From CAWAHD01 sp963781785 (GTDB lineage: Bacteria; Planctomycetota; Planctomycetia; Isosphaerales; Isosphaeraceae): a stretch of DNA of 64,000 nucleotides. The notes beneath the pieces were generated by a model. It saw only the letters and a list, made by a program, of their open reading frames with translations, searched no databases and was not told the origin of the DNA. The position numbers and the translations under genes are program-made. The stretch is from contig CAWAHD010000003.1 in the NCBI GenBank assembly GCA_963781785.1, positions 682,001 to 746,000 of the forward strand, read 5' to 3'. Position 1 is the stretch's first letter. Every line of letters begins with the position of its first letter. This document shows, in pieces, positions 54,756-63,812 of the stretch.

Positions 54756-56120
54756 TTAGAGCTCCTTGATCTCGATCTTGCGAATCCTGAGACCGCCGAA
54801 GGGGTTAAAGGTGATCCGTCCTGCCCTAAGTCTCGACTGGGTGTCCTGGAAGGCGGAAACCTCTCGATCGTCGACGAGCATGGGGAACGTGTGCCCGACC
54901 GCGATGATCTCGACCTTGTACCAAGCTTGCTGCTTCAGGGGTGCCAGAGTTGGAGGAGTCAGCTCATGAAGATTTTCCTTCGTGAGATACTTAGCATCTC
55001 TGACAAAACTTTTTCGCTTGAAACTGTAACTTGGGAGTCGTGCAACGGTGTTGTCGCCAACTTTCAGCCCACCGGTATTAAAATTATAACTACGGAATTG
55101 GTTTGGATTTTTCTGGGGATCGAAAGACGATCTAAATCCAATTACCTTTCCTCGTTCGTTCAGAGCTTGAACTTCGACTCGAAGATGGAAGTCTGCGAAA
55201 TCCCTTCGAGATGTTGCGATCAGGGCGGACTCACCCTGCGCAGAACTCGTCAGTACACCTCCCTCTACTGACCAATCCGAGTGGCTCCCCAGCGGGAACG
55301 TCCAGCCGGAGAGGTTCTTGCCATTGAACAAAAGAGTCCACGCTCCTTCGGTCGACACTCCCGGTTTGTCTACTGCTCTCCCAGTCGGGGCTTCGACTGT
55401 TTTGGCGGTGGATGATATTGGTCGCTCGTCCACCGGTAGCCGCGCTGAGCTTGCAGCAGCTCTGGTGGGCAAGCCATTAGTATCACCCTCGGCCGCCTCC
55501 AGTGAGGTTTCCGAGGGGGCCTTCTCCCGCGCGATCACGCTGTCCGGCGCCTTCGCCTGAAACATACTGCCCAGCCACGCGGCGAGGAGCCCGAGCATCA
55601 ACATACCGGCAACCACCGACATCCACACCCAGGGAGGCCGTGACGTCTCAGGAATCGCGTCCGTTATCGGGGGCTCGTCGCCGGGCGGCGGCTCCGGGTC
55701 ATGGCCCAGGTGCTTCTTGACCGACTGGGCGAGCAACTCCAACTGTCGCTCGACCGGCGGCGTGAAGGCATCGAGCCAGTGTCTGTTGCTCAGAGCAAAC
55801 TTCATCGCCCCTTTGGGTGGGACGTCCTCGACGCGAACCGGCAGGATGATCATCCCCTGGCCAATCGCCAAATCGACTTCGCGACGGACGTGCCCCGAGG
55901 CGTTGGCATGACCGGAGAAGATCAGCACCATCATCCGGCTGTCATTGAGCCCCTTGATGATCGAGGCAGCCCACTCGTCGCCGTGGGTGATGTCCCGGGG
56001 CGCGATCCAGCAACGAACGCGATGCCGCTCGAGCACGGCGCAGGCCGCGTCAGCTCAGGTCTTGTCCTCGGAGGAGTAGCTCAGGAAGACCTCGTGAGTC
56101 CGACTCGATTCTTCGCGCAT
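54756..56120 (-). pseudogene. TIR-domain / DUF1080 membrane protein with in-frame stop
   Basis: ATG 56120 begins MREESSRTHEVFLSYSSEDK, a TIR domain, but codon 22 is TGA (56055-56057). After the stop the same frame continues ADAACAVLERHRVRCWIAPR, GHVRREVDLAIGQGMIILPV (with the TIR Glu), a membrane helix (WVWMSVVAGMLMLGLLAAWL), a low-complexity linker, and a C-terminal DUF1080 concanavalin-like domain (WTLLFNGKNLSGWTF; VEIIAVGHTFPMLVDDREVS). Re-initiation at an internal start (56036) would lose the first TIR strand. TIR domains can degrade NAD+; TIR-DUF1080 fusions are common in planctomycetes and of unknown role. Confidence 0.75.
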
Positions 56121-56298
56121 GGCACCCCCAACATCGCGAGGCTCGGGCCAAGCCGCTCACAGAGACAGACGAGAGAGCGCTACGCAACGTCGCGCCCGTG
56201 GATTCAAGGACCCTACCAGAACGGAGGCGCGACCACAACCGGGTACGGGTCTAGACCTTTCACACTGCTCAATGATCGATACCAAGCGGACGGCTGGA

Positions 56299-56388
56299 GA
56301 GCATCCTGTCGCCGGAGCCGCTGGCCCAACTCCAGCTCGATCTTTTGAAGGCGGAAGTCCTTGAGGAACTCCGCCTGGACGACTGAAG
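56299..56388 (+). pseudogene. C-terminal fragment of a DUF4351/Rpn-type protein
   Basis: One frame reads ESILSPEPLAQLQLDLLKAE followed by VLEELRLDD and a stop, nearly the same as the C-terminus of the gene ending at 57188 (ALSPEALAQLQLDVLKAQTL). No N-terminal part is found upstream. It is a gene scrap, probably from an older copy. The interval 56389-56637 shows no gene. Confidence 0.65.
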
Positions 56389-56637
56389 CCCAAGTCGTTC
56401 GCCGAAAACACGCGGCAGGAACTCTCGGGGGTGTGGGTGGCGGAAGCATCGCGCAGGGTCGGGAAAGCGGACCATGAGAGCAGACACAGCGTCTTGGACC
56501 ACCGTGAGGACACAGACACGATGGCAGCCGGGCTGTCCGTTCGGTTCGCAGTCCCCCCTCGTGGCCTTGCCGATGGCCTTGACGACGAAACCACGGAGCG
56601 AAACCAAGCTGCCGGGAACAGAGTTTCCTGGTAGCAT

Positions 56638-57188
56638 GGCGTGTCGTCTCGTTCCGGAACGGCTGGGACGCCTACGAGGAACACTTCTGGGAACAGCGGA
56701 TTGTCCGTTTCGAGTACGCCTACGTCGGTCTGCCGGCCCTGGATGGGGAGCCGTACGCGACGGGCGAGAACCTGCTGGGAGTGGCGCTGAGCGCCCTGAT
56801 GCGGCTACCGGCGGACCGGCGGGCTGAGTTGTATGCCGAGGGGTTGAAACGGATTGCCGGTTCGGGAGAAAATGACTATCGGCGGTTCCTCTTGGTCGAA
56901 TGCCTGGAGGCTTACGCGGAGCTGGACGAGGCCCAGAAGGAGCGGCTGCAAGCGTTGCTGCACGCCGAGGCGTATCGCGAGGTCGAACCCCTCATGAAGA
57001 CCACCTACGAACGCGGCATTGAGCAGGGCGAGCGACGGTCGGCCCTTCGGCAAATAGAAGCCAAGTTCGGCCCGTTGTCTCCCAAAGTCAAGCACCAGGT
57101 TGAGGCGTTGTCGCCGGAAGCGCTCGCCCAACTCCAGCTCGATGTTCTCAAGGCGCAAACCCTTGAGGACCTCCACCTGGACGACTGA
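56638..57188 (+). pseudogene. 5'-truncated Rpn-family (PD-(D/E)XK transposase-like) protein with DUF4351 tail
   Basis: The open frame before GTG 56781 already reads RFEYAYVGLPALDGEPYATG, the middle of planctomycete Rpn/DUF4351 proteins, and GENLLGVALSALMRLPADRR continues into the ORF. The C-terminal tail (AKFGPLSPKVKHQVEALSPE) is DUF4351. The N-terminal nuclease core is missing. A shorter product from GTG 56781 (135 aa) could still be made. The following 57189-57486 shows nothing recognisable. Confidence 0.65.
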
Positions 57189-57486
57189 AGTCCAAGTCGT
57201 TCAACGACGACGCGGGGCGGAAACGCTTGGGGCCTGGGTCAAGGAGTCTCCTTTGGGACCCAGGTGAAGCGAAGCCGGTCTCGCCGACGCGGCGTGTCGC
57301 CAGGCGACTCTGCTTCGAGCACGCCTCCTGCCGAGGCAGCCTGGCGGTTCGTTGTTGGTCCGATCCGGCGTGGTCTCTGGCCAGCCGCGTGGTGTACGAT
57401 CTCAATCTGGGCACCGGTTTTCACCGATGTGGAAACGACTTGCAACGTCGCTCTCCGAGATTCCCCCGTGATCAAGCGAGCGCACG

Positions 57487-58395
57487 ATGTCCCAGTCCGA
57501 GTTCGATTTACCCGATCAACTAACCAGAGCTCTGGTGGGCGATATCACGGAGATGTTGGAGGCGGCGTGGGGCGTTCGTTTTCCCTTCGTGGACGACTTC
57601 GAGAGTGTACCCAAAGCCACGAGATTCATCGGCGTCGGCAAGGCCCCGACGAACGTCGAGCGATTGCGACATGCCGATCAGATTGTCGCGATCAGAACCT
57701 CGTCGACGACGCCCGAGATCGTGAACGAACTGTCATACCTCCCGGAGCTTCGTCTGGCCTTTCTCATCACGCTCAAGCTTGGCGACAGCGACCTTTTTCC
57801 GCTCGCGGGTTGCAGAAAGCTCGAGCACCTTGCGCTGTTCGATGCGCCGACGCTCACGGACCTCGGGTTCCTCGCGGGTCTGACCCGACTGCGCGCACTT
57901 CATCTCCACGCCATTCCGAGACTCGATTTCGCGAGCCTGCCTCCGGTGCCTTCATTGCAAAAATTCGTATTCGACGGGGGCTTTCACCAGGGCGTGAAGG
58001 TGCCGAGTCTGGCGCCCTTGGCACGCCTCAAGGGATTGCGGAGTCTCGAGCTGAGGAACGTGGCAGCCCTTGACGGCTCGCTGGCGCCGCTGGCGATCCT
58101 GCAAGATCTGGAGATTCTGTTTGTTCCGGGCAAAGCGTACGAGGTCGAGGAATACGCCCGGTTGGCGGCCAGCTTGCCGAATACGCGAGGGACTTGTGTC
58201 GATTGCCTGAACCCGATCCTGACCAAGCCGAGATTTTGTGCCCCAGGGGAAGCCCATTTCCCTTGCCCGAAGTGCGCGCAGCCGCGCGTCCTGCTCACCG
58301 GCAAAGGGACGCGAATGTCGTGTCTCATCTGCGATGCGAAGCGAATCGAGAAGCACATCGCCCGGTGGGACGCGGCTTTGCGACCGTTCCCATGA
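57487..58395 (+). CDS. Leucine-rich repeat protein with C-terminal zinc-ribbon-like cysteines
   Basis: The 302-aa protein has five or six LRR-like repeats (LSYLPELRLAFLITLKLGDS; LAGCRKLEHLALFDAPTLTD; LGFLAGLTRLRALHLHAIPR; LAPLARLKGLRSLELRNVAA; LAPLAILQDLEILFVPG) and a C-terminal cysteine-rich part with CVDC, CPKC and CLIC pairs that could bind zinc. There is no signal peptide, so it is probably cytoplasmic and involved in protein interactions. The precise function is unknown. Frame intact. Confidence 0.75.
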   Translation: MSQSEFDLPDQLTRALVGDITEMLEAAWGVRFPFVDDFESVPKATRFIGVGKAPTNVERLRHADQIVAIRTSSTTPEIVNELSYLPELRLAFLITLKLGDSDLFPLAGCRKLEHLALFDAPTLTDLGFLAGLTRLRALHLHAIPRLDFASLPPVPSLQKFVFDGGFHQGVKVPSLAPLARLKGLRSLELRNVAALDGSLAPLAILQDLEILFVPGKAYEVEEYARLAASLPNTRGTCVDCLNPILTKPRFCAPGEAHFPCPKCAQPRVLLTGKGTRMSCLICDAKRIEKHIARWDAALRPFP

Positions 58396-58403
58396 TCGAC
58401 CCC

Positions 58404-58486
58404 ATGAAAGTCAACCCATTCTTCAGTATCGACGTCAACACGTCTCCCACCGGCCCGGCGCGGAATCGACATGCTGATCAATTGCC
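58404..58486 (+). pseudogene. Fragment duplicating the 3' end of the methanethiol oxidase gene
   Basis: ATGAAAGTCAACCCATTCTT and the next 60 bp match the end of the gene at 52133-53365 (MKVDPFFNIDLNKFPTGPAR against MKVNPFFSIDVNTSPTGPAR). A frameshift leads into DMLIN, the gene's last residues. Only this tail is present. It marks an old duplication or a lost second copy. Confidence 0.7.
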
Positions 58487-58586
58487 TTGTTCCATGTGGG
58501 CACCGCTGAAGCCAGGCCGTGCCGCCGTACGATCCGGCGAGCCTCGATTGCGTCTCGCTGCCAGACCGCGTTCATCGCATGGCGGA

Positions 58587-58994
58587 TCAGACAAATGGAT
58601 CGAGCACGGGCACGCCAGCCTTCTGGAAATCGCGGACGTTATGAGTCGCAACGGTGAGTCCGTGCGTCAGGGCCGTCGCGGCAATCATGCTGTCCAGCAC
58701 GGGGATGATGCGTCCCTTTCTCTTCAAGTCCGCGACCAGTTGAGCCCACCGCCGGCTGGTGGCTCTATCCCACGGCAAACAATCAATTCGATCCTCGAGC
58801 TCCTCGAACCACCGCTCGAGCTGCGCCCGCTTGCGGCCACGAGACAGGCCGAAAATCCCGAGGGCAAGCTCGCCGAGAATCACAGCGTCGACAACCAAGT
58901 CGCCTTCGTGCGCTCTCAACCAGTTGACCACTTTCGAATCGGGTCTCGGCTTGGTGGGCTCGCTCAGGATGTTCGCGTCAACCAGATAGCTCAT
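58587..58994 (-). CDS. vapC: PIN-domain toxin, VapC type
   Basis: The 135-aa protein begins MSYLVDANILSEPTKPRPDS with the first catalytic Asp, has LVVDAVILGELALGIFGLSR with the conserved Glu, and LDSMIAATALTHGLTVATHN followed by VRDF with the last acids. These are the four acids of PIN RNases; VapC toxins usually cut tRNA or rRNA. It overlaps the upstream antitoxin gene by 4 bp (ATGA). Frame intact. Confidence 0.92.
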   Translation of the reverse strand: MSYLVDANILSEPTKPRPDSKVVNWLRAHEGDLVVDAVILGELALGIFGLSRGRKRAQLERWFEELEDRIDCLPWDRATSRRWAQLVADLKRKGRIIPVLDSMIAATALTHGLTVATHNVRDFQKAGVPVLDPFV

Positions 58995-59242
58995 CCCAAT
59001 TCGGGCACAGAGATGTCATCGGTCGTTTCGATCCGATCCGCGGCTTGGAACCAGCCTTTGACGGGACAGGCAAGCAGAAGTTCAACCAAGCCCTGGTTGC
59101 GCGGTCGTTTTGATCTTTTCAGAAGATACTCGCCTTCATCGATGCGCTCTACCTCAAACTCCTGGCCTGCGTTAATGCCGTCCTGTCGCCGGAATTCGGC
59201 GGGCAAAACGATCTGGCCCTTGCTTGAGATCACCGTCTTCAT
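58991..59242 (-). CDS. AbrB/MazE-fold antitoxin of the PIN toxin
   Basis: The 83-aa protein starts MKTVISSKGQIVLPAEFRRQ, the swapped-hairpin AbrB DNA-binding fold, followed by INAGQEFEVERIDEGEYLLK. Its tail probably binds and blocks the toxin encoded downstream. Autoregulation of the operon by the antitoxin is usual for the family. The insertion sequence lies 51 bp upstream of its start. Confidence 0.92.
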   Translation of the reverse strand: MKTVISSKGQIVLPAEFRRQDGINAGQEFEVERIDEGEYLLKRSKRPRNQGLVELLLACPVKGWFQAADRIETTDDISVPELG

Positions 59243-59293
59243 GCGTGGTAAGATACTGTCTTACCACCGGTGTGTCAACAGGAGAGTGAACAA

Positions 59294-61077
59294 GGGTGCA
59301 CGACGGTCTTTGCGCAGCAAAGTGGTTTTCGTTATGATGCGGTCGGGAATCCCGTTTCGTCTGGAGTCGCAACTACTGGAAGGAGCCAGGGATGGCACGC
59401 GTCAAGGAACCGGCGGTCGTCAAGGATGAACTGGAAAACCTGTTGGGTGGCCTCGCCAAAGAGTTGAATCGGCGCGTCTACGGCGACGGTGGCGTCCCGT
59501 GGGGTACTAAATTCGCCGACATCGAGGAACTCGCCGTCCAGATCGGTCAGGAGATTTCCCGGGAGATGATCGAACAGGCAGTCGGTCGGCAAGCAGAGGA
59601 CGTTCCTCCCGAGGCCGAAAGTTGCAGTGGGTGCGGCGGCTCGGTTGAACCGGCCGACGCTTACGAACCCAGGGGCGTGCAGACCCGAGTCGGCACGGCC
59701 CAATGGAACGAGCCCAAACGTTACTGCCGCAAATGCCGGGCAGCTTTTTTTCCCTCAGTCCCGCGCGCTCGGGATTGATCAGGGGAATTACAGTCCCGAG
59801 GTGTTGAAGGCGATCGTTTACGCGGGTACGCAGTTCACGTCGTTCGCCCAGGGCAGTGGCGCGCTCAATGCGTTGGGCGGGTTGAGCGTCGCCATCAAGC
59901 AAGTGGAACGGATCACGGAAAAAATTGGGTGGGAACGTGTTGAACAGCGTGATCAGGCCGTTGACGAGTTTTTAGCGTTACCGCTGATGGACCGCTGCAA
60001 ATCACCGGTCGCAAATCCCCCGCCCCCATCGACTGTGGCGACCGTGATGATGGACGGTGGTCGCCTACAAATCCTCGATCGCAGCAAGTGTGATACTGAT
60101 CAGACCGCGACCTCCGATGACGATCCATGCGATCGGAATGGGCACTGGCGTGAGGATAAGATCGGTTTGCTGATGACGATGACCAGCAAGGTCTCAATCA
60201 GCGATCCGTGCCCGGAAATCCCGGAGAATTTCGTCGATCCGACGCGGATACTCAAGCTCACGCGCGAGATCAAGGGGCACGTCGGAGGAGCCAAGGATGA
60301 ATCAGCCGAGCCGCTCGCGCCCGAAACCAACTCGGCGGCCGAAGAGGAACAGCACCAGGACGCGGAGACCGCAAGACCCAAGCCACGGGTGCGCACGATG
60401 GTCGCGACGCGGGAGCGAGCCCAGCGATTTGGAGAAATCTTGGCCTGGGCCGCGTGGGCGCGAGGCTTCGCGGTCGCGGCTCGGAAGGCATTCGTCGCCG
60501 ACGGTGCGACGGCCAATTGGACGATCCAGAAGCAATGGTTCAGCGACTATATTCCGATTCTGGATTTCATCCATGCGCTGTCGTATGTGTTCGCGGCAGC
60601 CATCGCGGGCCGGGGATTTCGAGCAGGCTGGGAAGTGTATACGGCCTTGATTCAGCAGGTTTGGAGCGGTCGTGTTGAAGAGGTAATCTCGGCGCTCGAG
60701 ATTCGACAATCGGAGTTGGGAACCCCCGAAGAAGCAGACGGTGAAACCACCCCTCGCCGCGTCGTCGCCGACGCTTTGAGCTATCTGCGTAACAACAAGG
60801 ATAGGATGCGTTACGATCAGTATCGAACGGCCGGATTACCGATCACGTCAAGTCACATGGAATCGACGGTGAAGATGTTCAACCGACGCGTCAAGGGAAC
60901 GGAGAAATTCTGGTCGGAGAAGGGTGCCGAAGCGATCCTGCAATTACGCGCCGATCATCTGAGTGAGACAGAGCCCCTCAAGAGATTCTGGGAAGACAGG
61001 CAAGAAGCAGCATCGGGGCGCCGGTATTATCGACGTACAGGCTGAACGCCGTGGGCTACAATCCCGGTCGTGCACCC
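59294..61077 (+). mobile_element. Complete ISKra4-family insertion sequence
   Basis: The element is bounded by 11-bp terminal inverted repeats, GGGTGCACGAC at 59294-59304 and its complement at 61067-61077. It is flanked by perfect 9-bp direct repeats AGTGAACAA at 59285-59293 and 61078-61086. The length is 1784 bp. It carries one transposase gene (59392-61045) with a T7 run at the frame break. The perfect target duplication suggests recent insertion. Confidence 0.9.
59392..61045 (+). CDS. ISKra4-family transposase (frame break at a T7 run)
   Basis: The first frame (MARVKEPAVVKDELENLLGG; zinc-ribbon cysteines CSGCGG and CRKC) runs to 59778. The second frame continues from FFPQSRALGIDQGNYSPEVL through MMDGGRLQILDR (first catalytic Asp region), AFVADGATANWTIQKQWF and ITSSHMESTVKMFNRRVKGT (last catalytic Glu region). 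Dropping one T from T7 at 59745-59751 gives AAFFPQSRALGID. Either a homopolymer error or programmed transcriptional slippage would restore the full-length 550-aa enzyme. Confidence 0.88.
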
Positions 61078-61216
61078 AGTGAACAAACTCTGGCACTCTG
61101 GAGAGTGCTGTGAGCCGGGAATCGGTCAATGTCGGCAACCGGGACGGATCGAACCTGCGGCAGATCAGTGAAACAGCGGTCGCGAGCGATAGATCGCCGC
61201 GTGCGGCTGCACGCGG

Positions 61217-63559
61217 CTATTTCAGGTGCTTCCTCAAAAATGCAAAGGTCCCCTTGCCGTTGATCGTATGCGGGCCCACGAAAAACTCGATTTCGCAGCG
61301 GTCGCCGATGCCGAGCTTGGCGTCATACAGGTGAAACACCTTGGCGAATTCGTAGGCGACCGCCTCATCGGGGGCCACGCCGTCAAAATGGCCGCGCTCG
61401 ACCATGAACGGCCGCGGGGCGATCAAAGCCGCCATCTCGGCATAATTGAAGGTGCTCCCCAGGTCGAATTCAAAGATCTCGTACTCGGGCGTCCAGACGT
61501 AGCTATACGGGCTCTTGGTCGAGGCATTCTTCCACACCCATTCGTTGAAGTCGGCCGAGCAGATCGACAAGCAGTAATTCTTCACCAGGGGCGGGATGCG
61601 CATCGCCGACTTTCCCCCGTACGAGAGCCCGTAAAAGGCGATCCGCGCGGGGTCGACATATGGCAAGCTCTTGAGCCAGTCGGTGATCTGCTGGTGCTGC
61701 GGGATGATCACCGAGAACAGCGTCCTCTTGAGCGGGTTGGCCTTGCGCTGGAGCGTCCGGAATCGATCCTGGAAGATATAGAGATTCTGAGGAGCGAAAG
61801 TGATGAACCCCTCTTCCGCCAGGCGGACGGCAAAGCGGTGATAAGAGGGGTTTTCGCGGTTGGGGTCGGCGACATCGCGCGGGCGGCCCTCCAGACCGTG
61901 CTGGCAAACCACAACCGGGCGCTTTTCCCCCTCCTTGATCCCCTTGGGCACGATCAGAATGCCGTAGGCGAACACGTGCGGGAAGACGTCGAGCATGACC
62001 TCGTAACCGGTGAGCTTGGGCTCGTCGAAGATCCGCCGAGAGCGAACGTTGGGGGGTAAGAGTGCCTGGTCAAACCGGCCGATGACTTCATTGGCGAAGA
62101 ATTCGCGATACGGCTCGACCGTCTTGGTGAAGTGCTCGAGCGAGGAGACGTCGAGCTTCTTCATGAACTCGCGGCGCACGTCGGCGCTTTCAACCAGAAG
62201 GAGTTGGTTGTGGCGGTCGATCTCGTGGAGCTGGCGGTCTTGACGGTCTCGGATGAAGGGCGCGAGCTGGTCGGCAGCAAAGACGGGTCGGCGCGTCGTC
62301 GTCGTCACGAGCGAGGATCCGGGTTTGATGGCCGAGGCCAAGAGCGCGATCGCCTGCTCTGTGCCGAACGGGCCGGTGCCATCCGGTCCACTGGCGACCA
62401 GCTCGATCTTGGGCGAGGGATTCAATCCCTCCACCAGGTGGCGCGCCTTCTCGACTTCGGTCTTGACCGTCGCGAGCGGGGGCGTGGTCAGACGGCCCGG
62501 AGCCCCGCCGGTACCCGGCGGGATGACGAGCTCCGGTCCTTTGGCCGCTTCGATCAGGAGGGTCCGAGGCGCGATCAGGCTGGCGACCTCGGCGTCGCCG
62601 AACTGCTCGAGCAACCCGAAGACATTGCGGTCGACCGGCTGCCGCCAGACATCACTTCGGTCGCCGAAATATCCGCTGACGCAGACCGCCCGGATTCGCG
62701 GGTCAAGTGCAGCCGCGTAGAACGCGACCATTCCCCCCTCGCCAAATCCGAAAACTCCGAGCGGCAGCGGGAAATCCGCAGGGTGTTCTTGGTTCAAGGC
62801 ATCACAGAGCGCGAGCACTTTCTGGACTTCATAGCCGATCAAGTGCCGGCCCAGCTCGAATGCCGAGCGATATGCAAACTCGCGGTTAGTGAGCCGTGCG
62901 CGGCCATTACGTAGGACAACGGTGCGATCGATGAGCACAGGCACAATCACCCGGAAGCCGCTCTCCGCCAGCCGCCGCGCCACCTGCAATTCCTCGGATA
63001 CGCCCACGACCAGCCCGGCGAGCTGCTCCGGCGTCTGGTCGGCATCGGGGATCACGATGACGTCGCCGATTTTTGAATTGGGCGGAGTCAGCTCCAGCCC
63101 TTCACCAGTCACGTCGCCGAAGGCCGGCCAGCTCACGACGTCAACGCGGAAAGCCGGATGGATGTTTGGGTCCGTCGGGGCGAGCGCGAATGGATGATCC
63201 CTGAGACGCCGGATCGAGATGGACTTCACTCGCTGGTCACGCACGCCCAGGATGTGGGCGAGCCGGTTGCGGTTGGGCTCGACCGAGGCCGCATAGGCGG
63301 CCGGACTGGAAAGATCGCGCTTCCAGTAGCCCGCCCGTTTGGCCGTCGATTCTTCGATCTGGTCGAGCAGGAAACGGTCGACACCCGCGACCAGCTCGCT
63401 AGCCACGTCGCCGGTTGTGTGCAGCGGCTTTGTGCCCGGGAGAGCGGCCCCATCCTCCTGGGCCGCCGAGGTCGGCGCCGCCGATATGAAGAGAAACGCA
63501 CCGACGAGCCAGAGAGAGAATCGCGAAGCCGCTCGGCCGGCAAGGATGCGTCGTTTCAT
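61217..63559 (-). CDS. Secreted tandem alpha/beta hydrolase (acetyl xylan esterase/dienelactone hydrolase-like)
   Basis: The protein starts MKRRILAGRAASRFSLWLVG and has a signal peptide ending near SAAPTSAAQ. It has two hydrolase-like halves. The C-terminal half has a normal nucleophile elbow (FYGLSYGGKS) and a late catalytic His (ERGHFDG). In the N-terminal half the elbow is GFGEGGM, with Glu in place of Ser, so that half may be inactive. The size is about 780 residues. The substrate is probably an acylated polysaccharide, by family only. The ORF remains open upstream to 63997, but that part is not protein-like and overlaps the sigma gene. Confidence 0.85.
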   Translation of the reverse strand: MKRRILAGRAASRFSLWLVGAFLFISAAPTSAAQEDGAALPGTKPLHTTGDVASELVAGVDRFLLDQIEESTAKRAGYWKRDLSSPAAYAASVEPNRNRLAHILGVRDQRVKSISIRRLRDHPFALAPTDPNIHPAFRVDVVSWPAFGDVTGEGLELTPPNSKIGDVIVIPDADQTPEQLAGLVVGVSEELQVARRLAESGFRVIVPVLIDRTVVLRNGRARLTNREFAYRSAFELGRHLIGYEVQKVLALCDALNQEHPADFPLPLGVFGFGEGGMVAFYAAALDPRIRAVCVSGYFGDRSDVWRQPVDRNVFGLLEQFGDAEVASLIAPRTLLIEAAKGPELVIPPGTGGAPGRLTTPPLATVKTEVEKARHLVEGLNPSPKIELVASGPDGTGPFGTEQAIALLASAIKPGSSLVTTTTRRPVFAADQLAPFIRDRQDRQLHEIDRHNQLLLVESADVRREFMKKLDVSSLEHFTKTVEPYREFFANEVIGRFDQALLPPNVRSRRIFDEPKLTGYEVMLDVFPHVFAYGILIVPKGIKEGEKRPVVVCQHGLEGRPRDVADPNRENPSYHRFAVRLAEEGFITFAPQNLYIFQDRFRTLQRKANPLKRTLFSVIIPQHQQITDWLKSLPYVDPARIAFYGLSYGGKSAMRIPPLVKNYCLSICSADFNEWVWKNASTKSPYSYVWTPEYEIFEFDLGSTFNYAEMAALIAPRPFMVERGHFDGVAPDEAVAYEFAKVFHLYDAKLGIGDRCEIEFFVGPHTINGKGTFAFLRKHLK

Positions 63560-63765
63560 GGATCGGTCCATCCCGTGAAACGGTGAGTGTGAGCGCGTTT
63601 TCAGCGACAGGGAGAGCCTGCCCGGCGCTCGGGAGAGCTCCGGTGGTTGGCGTTTCCCAAGAGCGCACCGCCGACCATACAGCGCGCGGACACGCGCGGC
63701 AAGAAGTGGGAGTCTGTCGAGGAGTCTGGCGGGCGGCTGGCCGACCGATGACGGGGCAGGGAACA

Positions 63766-63809
63766 ATTGGTGTCCGTTCATTCTTTTCAAAAAATGAACG
63801 GACACCAAT
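63766..63809. terminator. 17-bp perfect hairpin between sigma gene and hydrolase
   Basis: ATTGGTGTCCGTTCATT at 63766-63782 and its exact complement at 63793-63809 enclose a 10-nt loop. It lies just after the leftward sigma gene stop and could end its transcript. There is no strong U-tract on the leftward side, and the arms look like a dispersed planctomycete palindrome, so the terminator role is tentative. Confidence 0.5.
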
Positions 63810-63812
63810 CTG

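Noticed and set aside
61226..62914. Plus-strand ORFs of 277 and 260 aa opposite the tandem hydrolase
   Set aside because: They are antisense shadows; the minus strand has a signal peptide and hydrolase motifs.
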